Shown in pieces: positions 17,266-25,502 of a DNA stretch of 46,628 bases. The first letter of the stretch is position 1. Each line of letters opens with the position of its first letter. The position numbers and the translations under genes were made by a program. This DNA is from Candidatus Heimdallarchaeota archaeon (GTDB taxonomy: Archaea > Asgardarchaeota > Heimdallarchaeia > JABLTI01), in the NCBI GenBank assembly GCA_019058275.1, contig JAHLVW010000019.1:1-46628 (forward strand), given 5' to 3'. The notes beneath the pieces were generated by a model. The model saw only the letters and a program-made list of their open reading frames with translations, did not search any database and was not told the DNA's origin.

Positions 17266-18120
17266 TTAATAGTTAATATCATTCGTTTTGAGATTTAATT
17301 CTTCGAGAATTCTCTTGTTTTCATGTAGATATTTTAGGACTAATTGTGTTAAATGGTCTATGTCTATTTTTAGTTCTTTCACTTCGGATTTTAGATGATT
17401 TATTTCTAATTCAATAATATCTAATCTCCTTTCTAACAAGCTTGGACTAACTTTTGTTTTACCTGATTCAATGACAGTTACTTTTGGTTTTATTGCTGGT
17501 TTTGGTTGTTCCTTAACTGTTAATTTACTCTCAACTTGCTTAACCAATTTCTGAATCGTTGGTGAATTTTTGCTCGCAGAAATCAATAACTTCTCAGTTA
17601 TCTTTTTGAAAAGTAAATCAATATTTTCACCTGTTAAAGCACTTGTGTGAATATGTAGAATATCATGACCCATTTCTCTTGAAAGATCCGCAAGGAATTT
17701 CTTCAGTAAAGCATCATCTGATTTCTTATTATCTTGAAGATCGATTTTATTGCCGACCATAACGAATGTTTCCAAGGAACCATCTTCATTGTTCCTTTTT
17801 GCTTCGCTCACCCATTTTTGCATGTTCTTAAGGGTAGTGTTATTTGTGATATCATAAACTAAAATTGCTGCTTGTGCACCATTATAGAATGAAGAACGAA
17901 CTTTGTCAAATTTTGGCTGTCCAGCAAGATCAAAAATCTGATATTGTACTGTTAGGTTATTTGAGAGTTTTATCCTTTTAGTTGCAAAATCAGCACCTAT
18001 TGTGTAGATGTATTCTTTTATCGTAGTTTCCCCTAGGTATTTTCTTCTTATACTTGTTTTACCAACAGCTGGATCGCCTATAATAACAAGTTTCCAAATG
18101 AATTTAGCCAAATCTATCAT
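17266..18120 (-). CDS. Rab/Ras-like small GTPase with C-terminal coiled coil
   Basis: About 284 residues from ATG 18120 (a TTG at 18126 would add two). The Ras-like domain has G1 GDPAVGKTS (about 15-23), switch I YIYTIGADF, G3 DLAGQPKF, G4 NKID and G5 TSALTGE. This is the Rab/Ran-like pattern expanded in Asgard archaea. Past residue about 190 come a Lys/Pro-rich linker (KEQPKPAIKPK) and then a heptad-like coiled coil (LERRLDIIELEINHLKSEV onward) to the end. There is no C-terminal cysteine for prenylation, so membrane anchoring, if any, is through a partner. The gene for a long coiled-coil protein lies 20 bases upstream in the same operon and is a likely partner. Confidence 0.94.
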   Translation of the reverse strand: MIDLAKFIWKLVIIGDPAVGKTSIRRKYLGETTIKEYIYTIGADFATKRIKLSNNLTVQYQIFDLAGQPKFDKVRSSFYNGAQAAILVYDITNNTTLKNMQKWVSEAKRNNEDGSLETFVMVGNKIDLQDNKKSDDALLKKFLADLSREMGHDILHIHTSALTGENIDLLFKKITEKLLISASKNSPTIQKLVKQVESKLTVKEQPKPAIKPKVTVIESGKTKVSPSLLERRLDIIELEINHLKSEVKELKIDIDHLTQLVLKYLHENKRILEELNLKTNDINY

Positions 18121-18139
18121 ATCCAATTACATTAATTAA

Positions 18140-18925
18140 TTAGAGATTTAGTAGTCCCTTTATTTCTTTGATTTTTTCATCTTTTGTCAAAATCTCTTTC
18201 CGTAAATTAGCTATAGTGCTCTTTTGTTGATTAACAGTTGTATTTAATTCTTTTAATTTTTCACCAACTTCTTTCAAAAGACGAGTTCTTTCATCAATAT
18301 GATATTTCATTTCCTTAATAACTTCGTCTTGATTCAAGTTTTCAGAAATTACAATGGGAGCTAATTGATTACTATCACTTCTAGAAGTCACATTTGTAGA
18401 AACTTGGTTTCCTTCCAATTGCTTTATTTTTCCTTCCAATTCTCTAATAGTTTCTTCGTTCTCATCAAGCTCGTCTTGCTTCTGCATAATCTTTTCTTCA
18501 AAACTTCGACCAAGCATCTGTTGAATTTCTATGTTTTCTTTTTCTTTTTTACCAGATATTTTCCTTAATGTTCGAAAATCTCTATCCCTAACCGATAATT
18601 CCTGTTCTAAGTTTGTTCTCTCTAAATCAAATGACCTTAATTTGTCATCTAAAACTTCTAATCTTTTCACTAATGCTTCTGTTGATTGTGGATCTAGTTC
18701 TTCTACATGGTTATTTTGCTTACGTGTAATAGTATAATACCATTCATAGAGAACATCTTGTATTAATGGATGTAAATTCTGCCAATTCATTACAAGAATG
18801 ACCCAAAAATGTGAACCAGGAATATCAGGATCAATTCTTTCTGAAGGAGGTCTTACACTTTCTGCGTTCCTTCTTTGATAACTTGTTAGAGTTTCCCAAA
18901 GAGTAGCCTTTTCAGTTGGATTCAT
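18140..18925 (-). CDS. Coiled-coil protein upstream of the Rab-like GTPase
   Basis: About 261 residues from ATG 18925 (MNPTEK), with GGTGAT a few bases upstream; a TTG at 18937 is the other option. Residues 1-75 form a compact part rich in aromatic residues (SHFWVILVMNWQNL, VLYEWYYTI). From about 85 to the end there are long heptad-patterned helices (LVKRLEVLDDKLRSFDLER, EETIRELEGKIKQLEG, LLKEVGEKLKELNTTV), broken by a Ser/Asn-rich linker at about 175-195. It has no enzyme motif. Its operon position suggests an effector, tether or regulator of the GTPase; that is inference. Confidence 0.75.
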   Translation of the reverse strand: MNPTEKATLWETLTSYQRRNAESVRPPSERIDPDIPGSHFWVILVMNWQNLHPLIQDVLYEWYYTITRKQNNHVEELDPQSTEALVKRLEVLDDKLRSFDLERTNLEQELSVRDRDFRTLRKISGKKEKENIEIQQMLGRSFEEKIMQKQDELDENEETIRELEGKIKQLEGNQVSTNVTSRSDSNQLAPIVISENLNQDEVIKEMKYHIDERTRLLKEVGEKLKELNTTVNQQKSTIANLRKEILTKDEKIKEIKGLLNL

Positions 18926-19011
18926 TAAAATCACCAATTCTTTACTTGTATTTTAGATAGTACAACAAATAGTCTTTAAATATTACTTTTTGTGTAAATT
19001 CTGACCCAATA

Positions 19012-19785
19012 TTAGGATAACTTTAGATCAAAAATAGTAATTGCATTTTTTGTTGTGATTTCTGCAACTTCCTCTTCTGGAACTTCTTTTATTTTAGCTA
19101 TTTCTTTAACTGCGTAAATTACATAAGCTGGTTCATTTCGTTTCTTATCAGGAAAGGGTGATAAATATGGAGAATCAGTCTCTGTAATTAAATACTCTAG
19201 AGGTACGATTTCTGCTAATCTTCGGTGTTTCTTTCTACTAGTAACTGATGTTGGAATAGAAATGAAATATCCCCTGTCCACACATTCTAATGCTGTTTCA
19301 ACATCACCTGCGAAACTATGCATAATAACTGGTGTTTCTGCTATAGATAAATCTTGTATGGAATCTTTTTCAGCTTCTCTACTATGAATTATTAAAGGAA
19401 GATCTAATTCATTAGCTAATTCTATGAATTGTTTGAAAATTGTGTGTTGCTGATTTCTAATTGCTTTATTTTTAACCCAATAGTAATCTAAACCAACTTC
19501 GCCTATACCGACAATCTCTTTCTTTTCAGCAAATTCTCTAATATTGAGAATTATTTTGTTAATATTTACTTCATGATAATTTGCTGGAGATGCACCAAGT
19601 GTTACAAAATTTTTTTTTGGATTATTTTTATGAATCCTAATGGATTGATTATACGAGTCTAAAAAAACTGGTGAATCAATTATAGCTAAAACATTGTTTT
19701 CAGCTGCATGTTGAAGGAGAACATTCAATTTCAAACCACGTTTTAGTGTATGACTGATATGGCAATGGGTGTCAATAGCTTTCAT
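19012..19785 (-). CDS. tatD: TatD-family metal-dependent hydrolase
   Basis: 257 residues, TIM-barrel hydrolase of the TatD DNase family. Metal ligands appear as DTHCH near the start (residues 5-9), GEVGLDYY (Glu of the bridging site), IIHSRE, VIMHSF and TETDSPYLSP. All the expected positions are present, so it is likely an active 3'-5' exonuclease or related phosphodiesterase, perhaps in DNA repair. It lies 30 bases downstream of the acetyltransferase gene on the same strand and is probably co-transcribed with it. Confidence 0.93.
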   Translation of the reverse strand: MKAIDTHCHISHTLKRGLKLNVLLQHAAENNVLAIIDSPVFLDSYNQSIRIHKNNPKKNFVTLGASPANYHEVNINKIILNIREFAEKKEIVGIGEVGLDYYWVKNKAIRNQQHTIFKQFIELANELDLPLIIHSREAEKDSIQDLSIAETPVIMHSFAGDVETALECVDRGYFISIPTSVTSRKKHRRLAEIVPLEYLITETDSPYLSPFPDKKRNEPAYVIYAVKEIAKIKEVPEEEVAEITTKNAITIFDLKLS

Positions 19786-19814
19786 TTATCTCATCACTCA
19801 AATTTGTAAATAGT

Positions 19815-20822
19815 TTATAATCCTAACTTGTTTTTATCCTCTAATAACATTAACATACCATTCCAAGATTTACTAAATCCTAATTTTTCATAGAGATTAA
19901 TAGCTGGAATATTTTCCTCATCAACACCAAGAGCAACTTCATTAATTTGTTGAGATTTTATTGTATAAAGATACAACTCTAATAAATGTTGAGCAATTTT
20001 TAATTTTCTAAATTCAGGAATTACACCAATTTCTAATACCATTCCTCTATTTTTTGATGTCGCAGTCAGTAACCCAGCACAAAGTTTCTTATTATATTTG
20101 GCAACAACACAATCTATCTTGAATCCTATTTCTAGGAATGACTGTCTTGTTTTTTTCAAAAAACTTTCAGTAATTTTAGGATTCCTGAGATTTTCAATCA
20201 CATGAAGTTTATCTTTTGATTTTGCATATGATTGGCTAATGGTTTGTACTAACTCATCTGTAATTTCATCTGACTTACTAATTTCTAAACCTTTAATTTC
20301 TGTCATATGATCTTCATTAAATGCTTTTGTAAAACAAATCATTTCCAATCTATTTGATTTCTTAGTAAATCCTATTCTCTCATAGAAAGTTCGATATAGC
20401 TTTATTTCTCTCATATCTTTTGACCAACATTCTGACCAAACATCAACAACCCCTTCACTTTGAGCTTGTTGTACCCCTGCCTTAACTAGTAATCTACCGA
20501 TGCCTTTTCGTTGGAATTTTGGTATAACTAATGGGAAGTGACTGATTATTCTAACTGCTTTAGGAACCCAATATTCATCCATTCGAAGTATTCCAACTGG
20601 TTTTTTAGCATAGTATGCGATAAGAAAACGATCAGCTTTCAGTTCTTTCCTAATGTCTTGCGAAAATGAGATTGAAACATCAAGTTCTGAGATATTTTGA
20701 TCTTTAATATAACGATTCATCCAACGGCAACTATTCATTGCAGTCAAAAAAGTTTTGGACCAATCAGTAGCATGATTTGAAGTTGCATTTAATATCTCAA
20801 CATCATCTTCATTTATCCTCAA
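19815..20822 (-). CDS. Protein with two GNAT acetyltransferase domains
   Basis: 335 residues. Domain 1 (about 1-165) has the acetyl-CoA loop region FQRKGIGRLLVKAG; domain 2 (about 175-335) has LEIGVIPEFRKLKIAQHLL and ends with the GNAT motif B pattern NIPAINLYEKLGF. In domain 2 the usual R/Q-x-x-G-x-G/A loop reads RKLKIA, so acetyl-CoA binding there may be altered. The acceptor substrate is unknown. The start is TTG at 20822 with no strong ribosome-binding site. A tandem-domain layout is also seen in mycothiol synthase MshD, but nothing else supports that role. Confidence 0.85.
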   Translation of the reverse strand: MRINEDDVEILNATSNHATDWSKTFLTAMNSCRWMNRYIKDQNISELDVSISFSQDIRKELKADRFLIAYYAKKPVGILRMDEYWVPKAVRIISHFPLVIPKFQRKGIGRLLVKAGVQQAQSEGVVDVWSECWSKDMREIKLYRTFYERIGFTKKSNRLEMICFTKAFNEDHMTEIKGLEISKSDEITDELVQTISQSYAKSKDKLHVIENLRNPKITESFLKKTRQSFLEIGFKIDCVVAKYNKKLCAGLLTATSKNRGMVLEIGVIPEFRKLKIAQHLLELYLYTIKSQQINEVALGVDEENIPAINLYEKLGFSKSWNGMLMLLEDKNKLGL

Positions 20823-21024
20823 AATATCATTTCCTGAATTACTAATTCCTATGTTTTACATAAAGTCTAAAAATTATTGCTTTAACTTGTAATAAAAGAT
20901 ACTGGTTGATAAACAACCATGTCTTTTTTAAAGAGATAATTAGTTTATAATCAAAGATAGTTGAAATTTCAGAATCACAATTACTAGTCTAGATTAATAG
21001 ACATAAGATTTGTGAGGTAAAATC

Positions 21025-22164
21025 ATGATAAAATTCATTGACCCACAAATAGGTCAAGAAGAAAAGGATGGAGTAAAAGAAGTTCTTGACTCAAAGTATT
21101 TAGCTGAAGGACCTGTAGCTAGAGAATTCGAAAAAAAATTCTCTGAATATACAGGAGCAAAACATGTAATTGTTACTTCTAATGGAACAACTGCACTACA
21201 TTTGGCAATTAGAGCATTAGATATACAACCTGGTGATGAGGTTATTACTACCCCATTTACTTTCATTGCTTCGAGTAATAGCATACTATTTGATGGTGCC
21301 ATTCCAATTTTCGCAGATATTGATCCTGAAACATATAATCTTAACCCAGCAAAGGTTGAGGAAAAGATTACAAAGAAAACAAAAGCAATTATGCCGGTTC
21401 ATATCTTTGGAAATCCTTGTGACATGAAAGCCTTAAAGGACATGGCAGACGACCATGATTTGAAGATTATTGAGGATGCATGCCAAGCTCATGGTGCAAG
21501 CATCGATGGAAAACATGTCGGGAATTTTGGAGACATTGGTTGCTTTTCATTCTATGCAACAAAAAACCTTACCTTCGGAGAAGGTGGTGCAATAGTAACT
21601 CAAGATGAAGACTTAAAGGATGAAATACTTTGTTTGAGAAATCATGGACGAACCCCTAAGGGCGGTTACCATCACACAAGGATTGGTTTTAACTACAGAA
21701 CTACCAATATTTGTTCTGCTATTGGATTAGCACAACTTGAGAAATTACCAACAATGCAGGAAGCTAGAACAAGAAACGCTAGTATCCTACAAAAAGAGCT
21801 AGCAGATTTGGAAGGATTTGCAATGCAAAAAACTCCAAAGGGCGGAAAACACGGTTGGCACATTGCTGCTGGCAGAACCGATAAAACTGATTTAACAGCT
21901 ACAAAGATTATCGAAGAATTGAAAGCAAACGACATTGGATCAAGACAAATCTATAATGTTCCTTCATATAAGCAACCTGCATACCTCGAACTAAACGATT
22001 ACTATTATTGGTCAAAATTCGTTAAATTCCCTGATTATAGTAAAGTATGTTGCCCAATATCCGAAAGGGTTGGAAAGAATCATTTTGAAATTCCGATTCA
22101 ACCTGGAGTAACAGAAGAAAACATGCAACATATTGTTTCAGTTTTACGAAAAATTTTCTCATAA
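21025..22164 (+). CDS. DegT/DnrJ/EryC1/StrS-family PLP aminotransferase
   Basis: 379 residues. Enzymes of this family transaminate keto-sugars using PLP, for surface polysaccharides or protein glycans. The PLP lysine is in SFYATKNLTFGEGG; other family motifs are SNGTTALHLAIRAL, PFTFIASSN, EDACQAHGA and NYRTTNICSAIGLAQL. GAGGT precedes the ATG at 21025. No sugar dehydratase or glycosyltransferase lies nearby, so the sugar cannot be named. The sequon-rich surface proteins encoded at 25.5-29.6 kb show a possible use for glycan sugars, but this is only suggestive. Confidence 0.93.
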   Translation: MIKFIDPQIGQEEKDGVKEVLDSKYLAEGPVAREFEKKFSEYTGAKHVIVTSNGTTALHLAIRALDIQPGDEVITTPFTFIASSNSILFDGAIPIFADIDPETYNLNPAKVEEKITKKTKAIMPVHIFGNPCDMKALKDMADDHDLKIIEDACQAHGASIDGKHVGNFGDIGCFSFYATKNLTFGEGGAIVTQDEDLKDEILCLRNHGRTPKGGYHHTRIGFNYRTTNICSAIGLAQLEKLPTMQEARTRNASILQKELADLEGFAMQKTPKGGKHGWHIAAGRTDKTDLTATKIIEELKANDIGSRQIYNVPSYKQPAYLELNDYYYWSKFVKFPDYSKVCCPISERVGKNHFEIPIQPGVTEENMQHIVSVLRKIFS

Positions 22165-22176
22165 AAGAAGCAATTT

Positions 22177-22198
22177 AATAAAATCAATTGATTTTATT
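22177..22198. terminator. Perfect 11+11 palindrome between convergent genes
   Basis: AATAAAATCAA directly followed by its reverse complement TTGATTTTATT. It sits between the aminotransferase stop (22164) and the iscU stop (22197-22199, which it overlaps), with T-rich DNA (ctcttttttat) to the right. It could act as a terminator in both directions. Confidence 0.55.
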
Positions 22199-22577
22199 AC
22201 TCTTTTTTATCTTTCTCTTCTCTATAGTTCTCAATTGCTTTGTGAAGTGCATCAGCAGCTAGATTACTGCAATGCATTTTGTGTGGAGGTAATCCATCTA
22301 ACTCTTTAGCAACATCATTTCTTGTAAGTTTCAGAGCGTCATCTAATGTCATCCCTTTCGCCATAACAGTTGTTATACTACTTGAAGCAATAGCTGATGC
22401 ACAACCAAATGTTCTGAATTTTATATCAGCAATTTTCTCATCTTTTACTTTGATTGTGATTTCCATAGTGTCGCCACATTTAGGATTGCCAACTATACCC
22501 AGACCATCAGCATCTTCAATTTTACCAACATTCTTGGGTTTGGTGAAATGTTCCATCACTTTTTTGCTGTATAACAT
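22197..22577 (-). CDS. iscU: Fe-S cluster scaffold protein IscU/NifU-like
   Basis: Scaffold on which [2Fe-2S] clusters are built from IscS sulfur. From ATG 22577 (MLYSKKVMEHF) it is 126 residues; GCAGGT lies 7 bases upstream, and an in-frame GTG at 22598 is less likely. The three cluster cysteines are present in NPKCGDTM, FGCASAIASS and KMHCSNLA, with the conserved Asp after the first. The C-terminal end is charged (REEKDKKE). It follows iscS on the same strand by about 57 bases, so the two form a minimal Isc operon without IscR, HscA or ferredoxin. Confidence 0.95.
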   Translation of the reverse strand: MLYSKKVMEHFTKPKNVGKIEDADGLGIVGNPKCGDTMEITIKVKDEKIADIKFRTFGCASAIASSSITTVMAKGMTLDDALKLTRNDVAKELDGLPPHKMHCSNLAADALHKAIENYREEKDKKE

Positions 22578-22634
22578 TATTTTTACCTGCTTATTCACTC
22601 AATATTCTTAATTTATATCTAAAGATTAAACCTC

Positions 22635-23843
22635 TCAATGATCATCTTTCAAACTCATAACGAATTCTTCTGTATCCTTTCTAAAAGCTGACATTTCTCT
22701 TAGTTCGGAGATGATTTCAGGAATTTTTTTAATTACATAATCAACTTCCTTATCAGTATTCCATCTTCCTAAAGTTAACCTTAGTGAACCATGAGCAATT
22801 TCATGCCTAAGACCAATTGCTAATAGGACGTGTGAAGCTTCAAGTTTAGTAGTTGAGCAAGCTGAACCTGTTGATCCATAAATACCAATAGCATCTAACC
22901 TTAGAATTAAAGCTTCTCCTTCAACATATTTGAAGACTAGATTTGCGTTGTGAGGAAGTCGTTTCGTTCGATGACCATTTAGCTTCGAATCTTCTACTTT
23001 TAGAAGCTTATCAATCAATCGATTTCTCATTTTTGTTAAGCGTTTCTTTTCTTCTGGTAGTTTTTCAAGCGCTTTTTTTGTAGCCATCCCCAACCCGACT
23101 ATACCTGAAACATTTTCAGTACCTGAACGATAACCTTTCTCATGACCACCACCATGCATTATTGGTTCTAATCTTATTCCTTGCTTCTTGTATAAAGCTC
23201 CTACACCTTTAGGTCCATATATTTTATGTGAGCTTAGTGAAAGCAAATCAATGTTCAGTTTCTGTACATCTAATGGGATTTTACCTACTGTTTGAACTGC
23301 ATCTGTGTGGAATAATCCACCCGCATCATGAGTAATTTCAGCTAAATCCTTTACTGGTTCAATTGTACCTATTTCATTATTTGCATGCATTATTGAGACT
23401 AAAGCTGTTTCTTTTGTAATTTCTTTTTTCAAGACTTCTGGATCTACTAAGCCATATTCATCTACAGGAAGATATGTTACTTTAATGCCTTGGGTTTCTA
23501 AAAATTCAGCTGTTCTCAAAATTGCAGGATGTTCTATGACTGAGGTTATCATGTGTTTCTTTTTATTCCTTTTATTGAGCATTACACCTTTTAATGCAGT
23601 ATTATCTGCTTCTGTTCCACCAGAATTAAAGATTATTTCACGTGGTGCAGATGCTCCTATTAATTTGGCAACTCGCTCTCGTGATTCCTGAATTGCTATT
23701 GCAGCATTTCGACCAAGTTCATACATTTGAGAAGCATTACCGTATTCTTCAGAGAAGTACTTCATCATTTCTTTTTTTACTTCGGGATCAACAGCAGTAG
23801 TAGCACCATGATCCATGTAAACTCTCATAACTTCCTGTGGCAT
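22635..23843 (-). CDS. iscS: Cysteine desulfurase IscS/NifS
   Basis: PLP enzyme that takes sulfur from cysteine for Fe-S clusters. The N-terminus has YMDHGATTAVDP, the PLP lysine lies in SSHKIYGPKGVGALY, and the catalytic cysteine in STGSACSTTKLEASHVL. Other motifs are SGGTEADN and HTDAVQTVGK. The start is placed at ATG 23843 (MPQEVMRVY); an ATG at 23828 and a TTG at 23852 are possible. The short loop around the catalytic cysteine needs family comparison to decide between group I and II. It is first in the operon with iscU. Confidence 0.95.
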   Translation of the reverse strand: MPQEVMRVYMDHGATTAVDPEVKKEMMKYFSEEYGNASQMYELGRNAAIAIQESRERVAKLIGASAPREIIFNSGGTEADNTALKGVMLNKRNKKKHMITSVIEHPAILRTAEFLETQGIKVTYLPVDEYGLVDPEVLKKEITKETALVSIMHANNEIGTIEPVKDLAEITHDAGGLFHTDAVQTVGKIPLDVQKLNIDLLSLSSHKIYGPKGVGALYKKQGIRLEPIMHGGGHEKGYRSGTENVSGIVGLGMATKKALEKLPEEKKRLTKMRNRLIDKLLKVEDSKLNGHRTKRLPHNANLVFKYVEGEALILRLDAIGIYGSTGSACSTTKLEASHVLLAIGLRHEIAHGSLRLTLGRWNTDKEVDYVIKKIPEIISELREMSAFRKDTEEFVMSLKDDH

Positions 23844-24071
23844 AAAAATCAACCTTGTTTATTCATTCAAGCTTACTAGTCTTGTGAAATAACAAAAAGA
23901 TGTCCATTAAATTTCTTAAGTTTTTTAGCTCAAACCTTAATTAATTAAAGACATATATTTTGAATCCCACAAAAAGTAAACAAACCTTTTACATACAAAA
24001 AATTTGTGATATTTTAGGAAATCTTTTAACAGACGATCTTACTTATGTGTATTTAATATGGTGAGATCAAA

Positions 24072-25367
24072 ATGACTGGTAAGAAACCATCCTATAATGA
24101 ACAATTGAAGAAGTTTTCTGGCTTTTATAAACTCACAGGTTTAGAACGTTTAAGAATAATACAAGAGTATATTCCTGATTTAACAGAAGCAGAAATTGAA
24201 CTATTTTCTAAATCTGGTCCATTAGATATGGATACTGTTAATCGAATGGTTGAAAATGCTGTAGGTATTATGCCTATTCCTATTGGCTTAGCGGTTAATT
24301 TCTTGATTAATAATAAAATCTATTCAATACCAATGGCCATAGAAGAACCCTCAGTAATTGCTGCTGCATGTAATTCAGCAAAATTAACGTTATCAACTGG
24401 AGGTTTTACAGCATCAACAACAGAACAAATCATGATTGGACAAATACAAATCTTGGACTTATCTGAACCAGAAAAAGCAGTTAAAATTTTATTGAAGAAT
24501 AAAGCAAAAATCATTGATATCGCTAATACTTGTGATAAAACACTTGTTGATTTGGGTGGGGGAGCAAGAGATGTTCAAGCAAAGATCATTGATACAAGAG
24601 TAGGTAAAATGGTCATTTGCGAAATCCTCGTTGATTGTTTAGATGCTATGGGTGCAAATGCAGTCAATTCAATGACAGAAGTTCTCGCACCACTAATCGA
24701 AGATCTTACAGGTGGAAAGGTTCTCTTAAGAATACTATCGAATCTTGCTGATAAACGATTAGCATATGCAAAATGTGTTATTCCAAAAGAAAAGCTGGGT
24801 GGTGAGCACATTGTAGACAATATAGTCGCTGCTGCTGCTTTTGCTGAATCAGATCCTTATAGAGCTGCGACTCATAATAAAGGAGTAATGAATGGCATTT
24901 CCGCTGTTATTTTAGCAACAGCCAATGATACACGAGCAATTGAAGCTGGTGCACATGCATATGCTGTAAAAGATGGTCACTATGGATCATTGACAAAATG
25001 GATAAAAAATAACAATGGCGATTTGGAGGGTTCAATTGAAGTTCCTATGGCTGTAGGAATTGTTGGTGGAGCAACAAGAACAAACCCTATCGCACAGTTA
25101 GCCCTTAAAATACTAAGAGTGGAAAGTGCTTCTGAATTAGCTCAAGTTGCTGCTGTCGTTGGATTGGCACAGAATTTAGGTGCAATTAGGGCTTTAGCTA
25201 CAACTGGAATAATAAAAGGTCATATGAAACTCCATTCAAAGAATCTCGCTATTTCTGCTGGAGCTAAAGGAGAACTAATAGATAAAATAGCTGGAAAAAT
25301 GATTGAGGAAGATAATGTCAAATTCTCACGAGCAAAAGAACTAATAGAGGAAATGCAACAAAAATAG
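24072..25367 (+). CDS. mvaA: HMG-CoA reductase, class II type
   Basis: Reduces HMG-CoA to mevalonate, the committed step to isoprenoid lipids. The 431-residue length, the start region (FSGFYKLTGLERLRIIQEY) and lack of a membrane domain match class II enzymes. The catalytic residues appear as Glu in AIEEPSV, Lys in THNKGVMNG, Asp in NDTRAIEAGAHA and His in GHMKLHSKNLA. GGTGAG (24060-24065) precedes ATG 24072. Class II is usual in bacteria and found in some archaea; most archaea use class I. Cofactor preference cannot be read with certainty. Confidence 0.93.
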   Translation: MTGKKPSYNEQLKKFSGFYKLTGLERLRIIQEYIPDLTEAEIELFSKSGPLDMDTVNRMVENAVGIMPIPIGLAVNFLINNKIYSIPMAIEEPSVIAAACNSAKLTLSTGGFTASTTEQIMIGQIQILDLSEPEKAVKILLKNKAKIIDIANTCDKTLVDLGGGARDVQAKIIDTRVGKMVICEILVDCLDAMGANAVNSMTEVLAPLIEDLTGGKVLLRILSNLADKRLAYAKCVIPKEKLGGEHIVDNIVAAAAFAESDPYRAATHNKGVMNGISAVILATANDTRAIEAGAHAYAVKDGHYGSLTKWIKNNNGDLEGSIEVPMAVGIVGGATRTNPIAQLALKILRVESASELAQVAAVVGLAQNLGAIRALATTGIIKGHMKLHSKNLAISAGAKGELIDKIAGKMIEEDNVKFSRAKELIEEMQQK

Positions 25368-25425
25368 AATTCTAATTTATCATTTTTCACCTACAAAATA
25401 ACTGGTAGATATTCGACTTTATTCT

Positions 25426-25441
25426 TTTTAAATAAGGTTTA
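25426..25441 (+). promoter_or_regulatory. TATA-type promoter element (copy 1)
   Basis: TTTTAAATAAGGTTTA, about 60-75 bases before the ATG of the phospholipase-like surface protein. The same 16 bases with one change occur before the next gene (27796-27811). Confidence 0.5.
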
Positions 25442-25457
25442 CTTCCTTTAGACCATA

Positions 25458-25486
25458 GCTTAGTTTGAAAATAGTGTTAACTAAGC
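25458..25486 (+). promoter_or_regulatory. Inverted repeat in the 5' leader of the surface protein gene
   Basis: GCTTAGTT (25458-25465) and AACTAAGC (25479-25486) are perfect complements around a 13-base loop. It lies between the TATA-type element and the GGTGAA ribosome-binding site (25491-25496). It could be an RNA hairpin limiting translation or a DNA operator. Confidence 0.4.
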
Positions 25487-25502
25487 CTCGGGTGAAATTA
25501 GA

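Noticed and set aside
22177..22198. Palindrome as a regulator binding site
   Set aside because: It lies between two convergent stops and overlaps one of them, which fits a terminator better than an operator.
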